Shown here piece by piece: positions 61,439 to 64,000 of a stretch of 64,000 nt of DNA. Position 1 is the first letter of the stretch; each line of letters starts with the position of its first letter. The stretch is from Lates calcarifer. Its lineage: Eukaryota; Chordata; Actinopteri; Centropomidae. The position numbers were made by a program, and so were the translations under genes. The notes below the pieces were generated by a model. The model was given only the letters and a program-made list of their open reading frames with translations. It did no database searches and was not told where the DNA came from. The DNA is taken from NCBI RefSeq assembly GCF_001640805.2, contig NC_066853.1, positions 25,870,378-25,934,377 of the forward strand. Reading direction: 5' to 3'.

Positions 61439-61858
61439 AGGGATGAGCATTTTGATTTGTTTTTGAAGTTGATTAATCAAGCCAATTTTAGTCGATTAAT
61501 TTTCGTTGTGACGTCATCATTAAGATCATCATCATCATCCACCCAAACCAAAGTAATAATATATTGTTGTGTTGAGTGAAGTTTTTTGCACTGTAGTGTA
61601 CAGATTACATTACTTCCCAAGCTCCACTCATCAACAACGCACCTCAGACTAGCAGCAATATTCTCAGCAGTGTGTCTCATCTGTGCTGCGAGTCTGGAGC
61701 ACAGAACTGTGAATGTTCCCGTCACCGTCACCGACACCGTCATGTAATGGCAGGTAACAGTGATATAAAACTCTGATGTAAGAGCTGTCCATGCAGCGGT
61801 TGTTATTGCTACTTTGTTGGCTTCCGTCAAGTTCTTTTTTAGAGCTGTAACTACCTCA
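61439..61858 (-). mobile_element. hAT-family transposon relic, copy 2
   Basis: On the minus strand it encodes KVAITTAAWTALTSEFYITV and later FTVLCSRLAAQMRHTAEN, LRCVVDEWSLG, homologous to copy 1 at 29931-30667. The expected TTDAWT has become TTAAWT, losing the Asp. The end agggatgagcattttgatt matches the inverse of the copy 1 right end. The other end is truncated near 61858, so this copy lacks the 5' part. Confidence 0.7.
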
Positions 61859-62428
61859 TTGTACTATTTCTGGCCAGTAATGGTCTAACTATATGTAGCT
61901 GTTACCACACCAGCTCGGGTTCCTTCTCTGTCAGAGAGGTAACACGCCACGATCCCAGAACCAGTCTGTGATGCCAGGTATCAGTTTGTTGGGGTTCCTG
62001 CACTTGGCATGTAGGGATCTCTCTGGTTGCTTTAGCAAATTAGGTGTGAATCCTGCAATTGTTGAGTGGTCACAGATCACCTGAGACCTGATTCAGAACA
62101 ATCAGTCTGCTTCTGCAGTCAGAAATTCAAAAACTGGAGCCACTCTTTCATAACCTCAATGGATAATTTCAATCAAATTACAAAAAGACATGCTTTCTCA
62201 CTTAGCTCTAGTGGTGTCTCACCATGGAGACAGTTTTATGTGTCCTGCTCTGCCCCTCCCCACAGCACTTGAAATTGCAGCTCATTGTTAAGAATTCCAT
62301 GTGATCAAACTTGTATATTTGTACACTTAGACACTAGGCTTTAAGAGACATCTGTGATCTATTTGTTTTGTCGCTCACAACTGGAACCCTGCTCATATTC
62401 TCAAGACCCAATCACACTCAAACACCGT

Positions 62429-62430
<2 letters not shown>

Positions 62431-62476
<46 letters not shown>
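62431..62476. repeat. (CA)n microsatellite
   Basis: About 23 CA units, lying just inside the right arm of the inverted duplication. Confidence 0.95.
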
Positions 62477-62478
<2 letters not shown>

Positions 62479-62790
62479 TACAGATCAATCTCCCATGAAA
62501 GGTTAGTGAAGCACTTAGAGACCAGTGGTGACAGCACAGAAAAAATAGCTGTTGTCCCTCTGAAATACAGTATGCTTTGAGCATGGTTGTGTATCCAGTG
62601 AAGTGACATTAACAATCCTGTGAGTCCATGAGAAGCGCTGCTTTCTACAAATATCAACACTGCTTGTAATTGCTGCCTAAGAGAAGTAGCTTGCCACATC
62701 TTTGTTCTCTCTGGGGCAAAGCTGTCAGCTGTAGGTCTCCCAACGCTAGCCTGTGAACATTTACACCACATATGAAAAAACAAGCTATCA

Positions 62791-63121
62791 GACTTTAAGA
62801 AAGAAAGATTTCCTCCATGTGGCTTGTAGAGCTTGTAAGCTTGATTACCACAAAGGTTCAGCAAGATTGATGTTAATGCATGTAAGATAAAATAGACTTT
62901 ATTTATCCCACTTGTGGGAAATTCACATGTTACAGCAGCAAGAAACAGGGGTGTGGTCTTTTTGGTTACTGAACTGAATTTATTTAGGTCTAGAACTTTG
63001 CTGTCATATGCTGATGTGACTGGGCCCAAAGTGTGTTACATCATGTTCACATTCATTTTGTGTGAACACTGAACAAGATATCCATTTCTCTATAATGAAA
63101 GGACTATACACTGTGGATAAC
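62791..63121 (-). repeat. right arm of the inverted duplication
   Basis: This 331-base arm runs from gactttaagaaag to gtggataac and is the reverse complement of 58812-59143. The sequence stops matching abruptly on both sides. The arms are 3647 bases apart. The minus-strand frame of 203 codons at 62418-63029 crosses it and a CA repeat, and looks non-coding. Confidence 0.95.
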
Positions 63122-64000
63122 CTTGAGCTGTGTAAACAATTCTACTTTTTAAGTAGCAATAAGGACTCAAAGGTGGCAGTGATGGCAGAAGTGTGTCATT
63201 TAATCCATTGTCACTCCCCCTGTCAGATTTGTCAGTTAGATTTTGTCCTCTCTGTACATATTCTCCTCACTTGTATTCACTGCTCATTGCAGACTTTATA
63301 TTCACTCTCTGCTGCTTCATCTGACTCTGCACACCTTTAGGAGAAGTGGCAAACTCAACATATCACATGGCTGTGTTGATTATATTACTGTCGCAGTTGT
63401 TTTAGAAAGCAAATGATTTCAAAAAGAGTGAAGTCAGTCATTCCTGTTAGCACACACAACAGAGGCAGTAGTGTAGTGTTGATAGTAGGGGAAACAGCGT
63501 TCCTTTCACAGAAGTTGGTGATTATAACAGCTGCAAATCTAAACATGATGTTTCTTAGAGAAAATACCAAAAGAAACAATTATTATACAATTATTATTAG
63601 AAGACTAGAATTGCTCAGTTTTAGCCTGGGTAATGATAGCAATCATTGTATAACAAACACAGAACAGAACCACCAGCAGAGGCTCTCATGATTGGCTGTA
63701 GATGTATGATGAATATTAAGTGCGTGTTTGTTTGTCGCAATAGTTGCGTTGTCTCTTCAACACCCACGCATGTGATCTTGATCTATTGTGTTAATGATGA
63801 GAGACAATAGGAAGATAAGAATCATCCCTCGTGAGAGTATGACAGCTTCTTTAATTGCAGATTAAAAAATACATTTTCTATGTTCTAGAATTGAAAAAAC
63901 AAAGTTCTTCATATAAGAGTTTATCAGTTTTTTCAATGGTCTATAGAAGCTGTCTTTTATCCATTTTTTTTATCCATGTGAATATGTTTTGAGTGCAGTC
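63122..64000. other. unassigned intron DNA
   Basis: No gene or repeat is recognised up to the window end. Confidence 0.5.

Larger units (their letters stand above)
31759..64000 (+). other. msi2: msi2 intron downstream of the RRM2 exon (partial)
   Basis: The next Musashi exon should encode VEDAMLMFDKTTNRHR. I did not see it on the + strand, so the intron appears to run past the end of the window, at least 32 kb. Musashi-2 genes are known for very long introns. The repeats inside are listed separately. Confidence 0.7.

Noticed and set aside
62418..63029. 203-codon minus-strand open frame
   Set aside because: It overlaps a CA repeat and the right arm of the inverted duplication, has no domain and ends in poly-Cys-Val from the microsatellite.

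Overview
The window looks like ray-finned fish (teleost) nuclear DNA. It is AT-rich and CpG-poor, it is full of long dinucleotide microsatellites, and it carries interspersed repeats of teleost type: Tc1/mariner and hAT DNA transposons, tRNA-derived SINEs, and L2/CR1-like LINE scraps. There is no bacterial-style gene packing, no rRNA or tRNA gene, and almost every long open frame is a chance frame or lies inside a repeat.

The only host coding sequence I can support is one 93-base exon on the + strand at 31666-31758. It encodes the first half of the second RNA-recognition motif of a Musashi RNA-binding protein, and the residues fit Musashi-2 (msi2) better than Musashi-1. It has a textbook acceptor and donor. 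The simplest reading is that the whole window lies inside msi2: about 31.7 kb of the intron before this exon and about 32.2 kb of the intron after it. I looked for the neighbouring Musashi exons by eye and did not find them.

Layout. 1-9.4 kb: mostly unique intron with scattered microsatellites, a perfect 43-base palindrome and SINE/MITE scraps. 9.4-21.1 kb: repeat-rich, with an hAT-like element with 8-base target duplications (9401-10166), an inverted pair of SINE pieces (11.77-12.06 kb), a tRNA-like SINE (14.0-14.3 kb), a Tc1-like transposon with a broken DD34E transposase nested in a second element (14.6-16.5 kb), a second Tc1-like element (18.8-19.6 kb) and an hAT-like element (20.0-21.1 kb). 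21-31 kb: mostly unique, with a Tc1 relic at 28.6 kb and an hAT relic at 30 kb. 31.4-31.8 kb: a compound microsatellite followed by the msi2 exon. 35-43.5 kb: a mariner relic split by a SINE, a palindromic MITE, a LINE piece, a Tc1/mariner MITE, a transposase fragment and a three-unit repeat. 43.5-58 kb: a weak transposase-like relic, a possible solo LTR, a SINE with a (TA)n tail and LINE reverse-transcriptase remains. 58.6-63.1 kb: a (GT)n tract, a perfect 49-base hairpin, TTAGGG-like bases and a nearly identical 332-base inverted duplication with arms 3.6 kb apart, enclosing the second hAT relic.

The repeats do not form a pathway with the gene. They are passengers in the introns, although some may affect splicing, RNA folding or stability. 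I see no convincing new biological system. The most unusual unexplained structures are the 332-base inverted duplication, the two perfect palindromes and the pyrimidine/CA tract immediately upstream of the exon.
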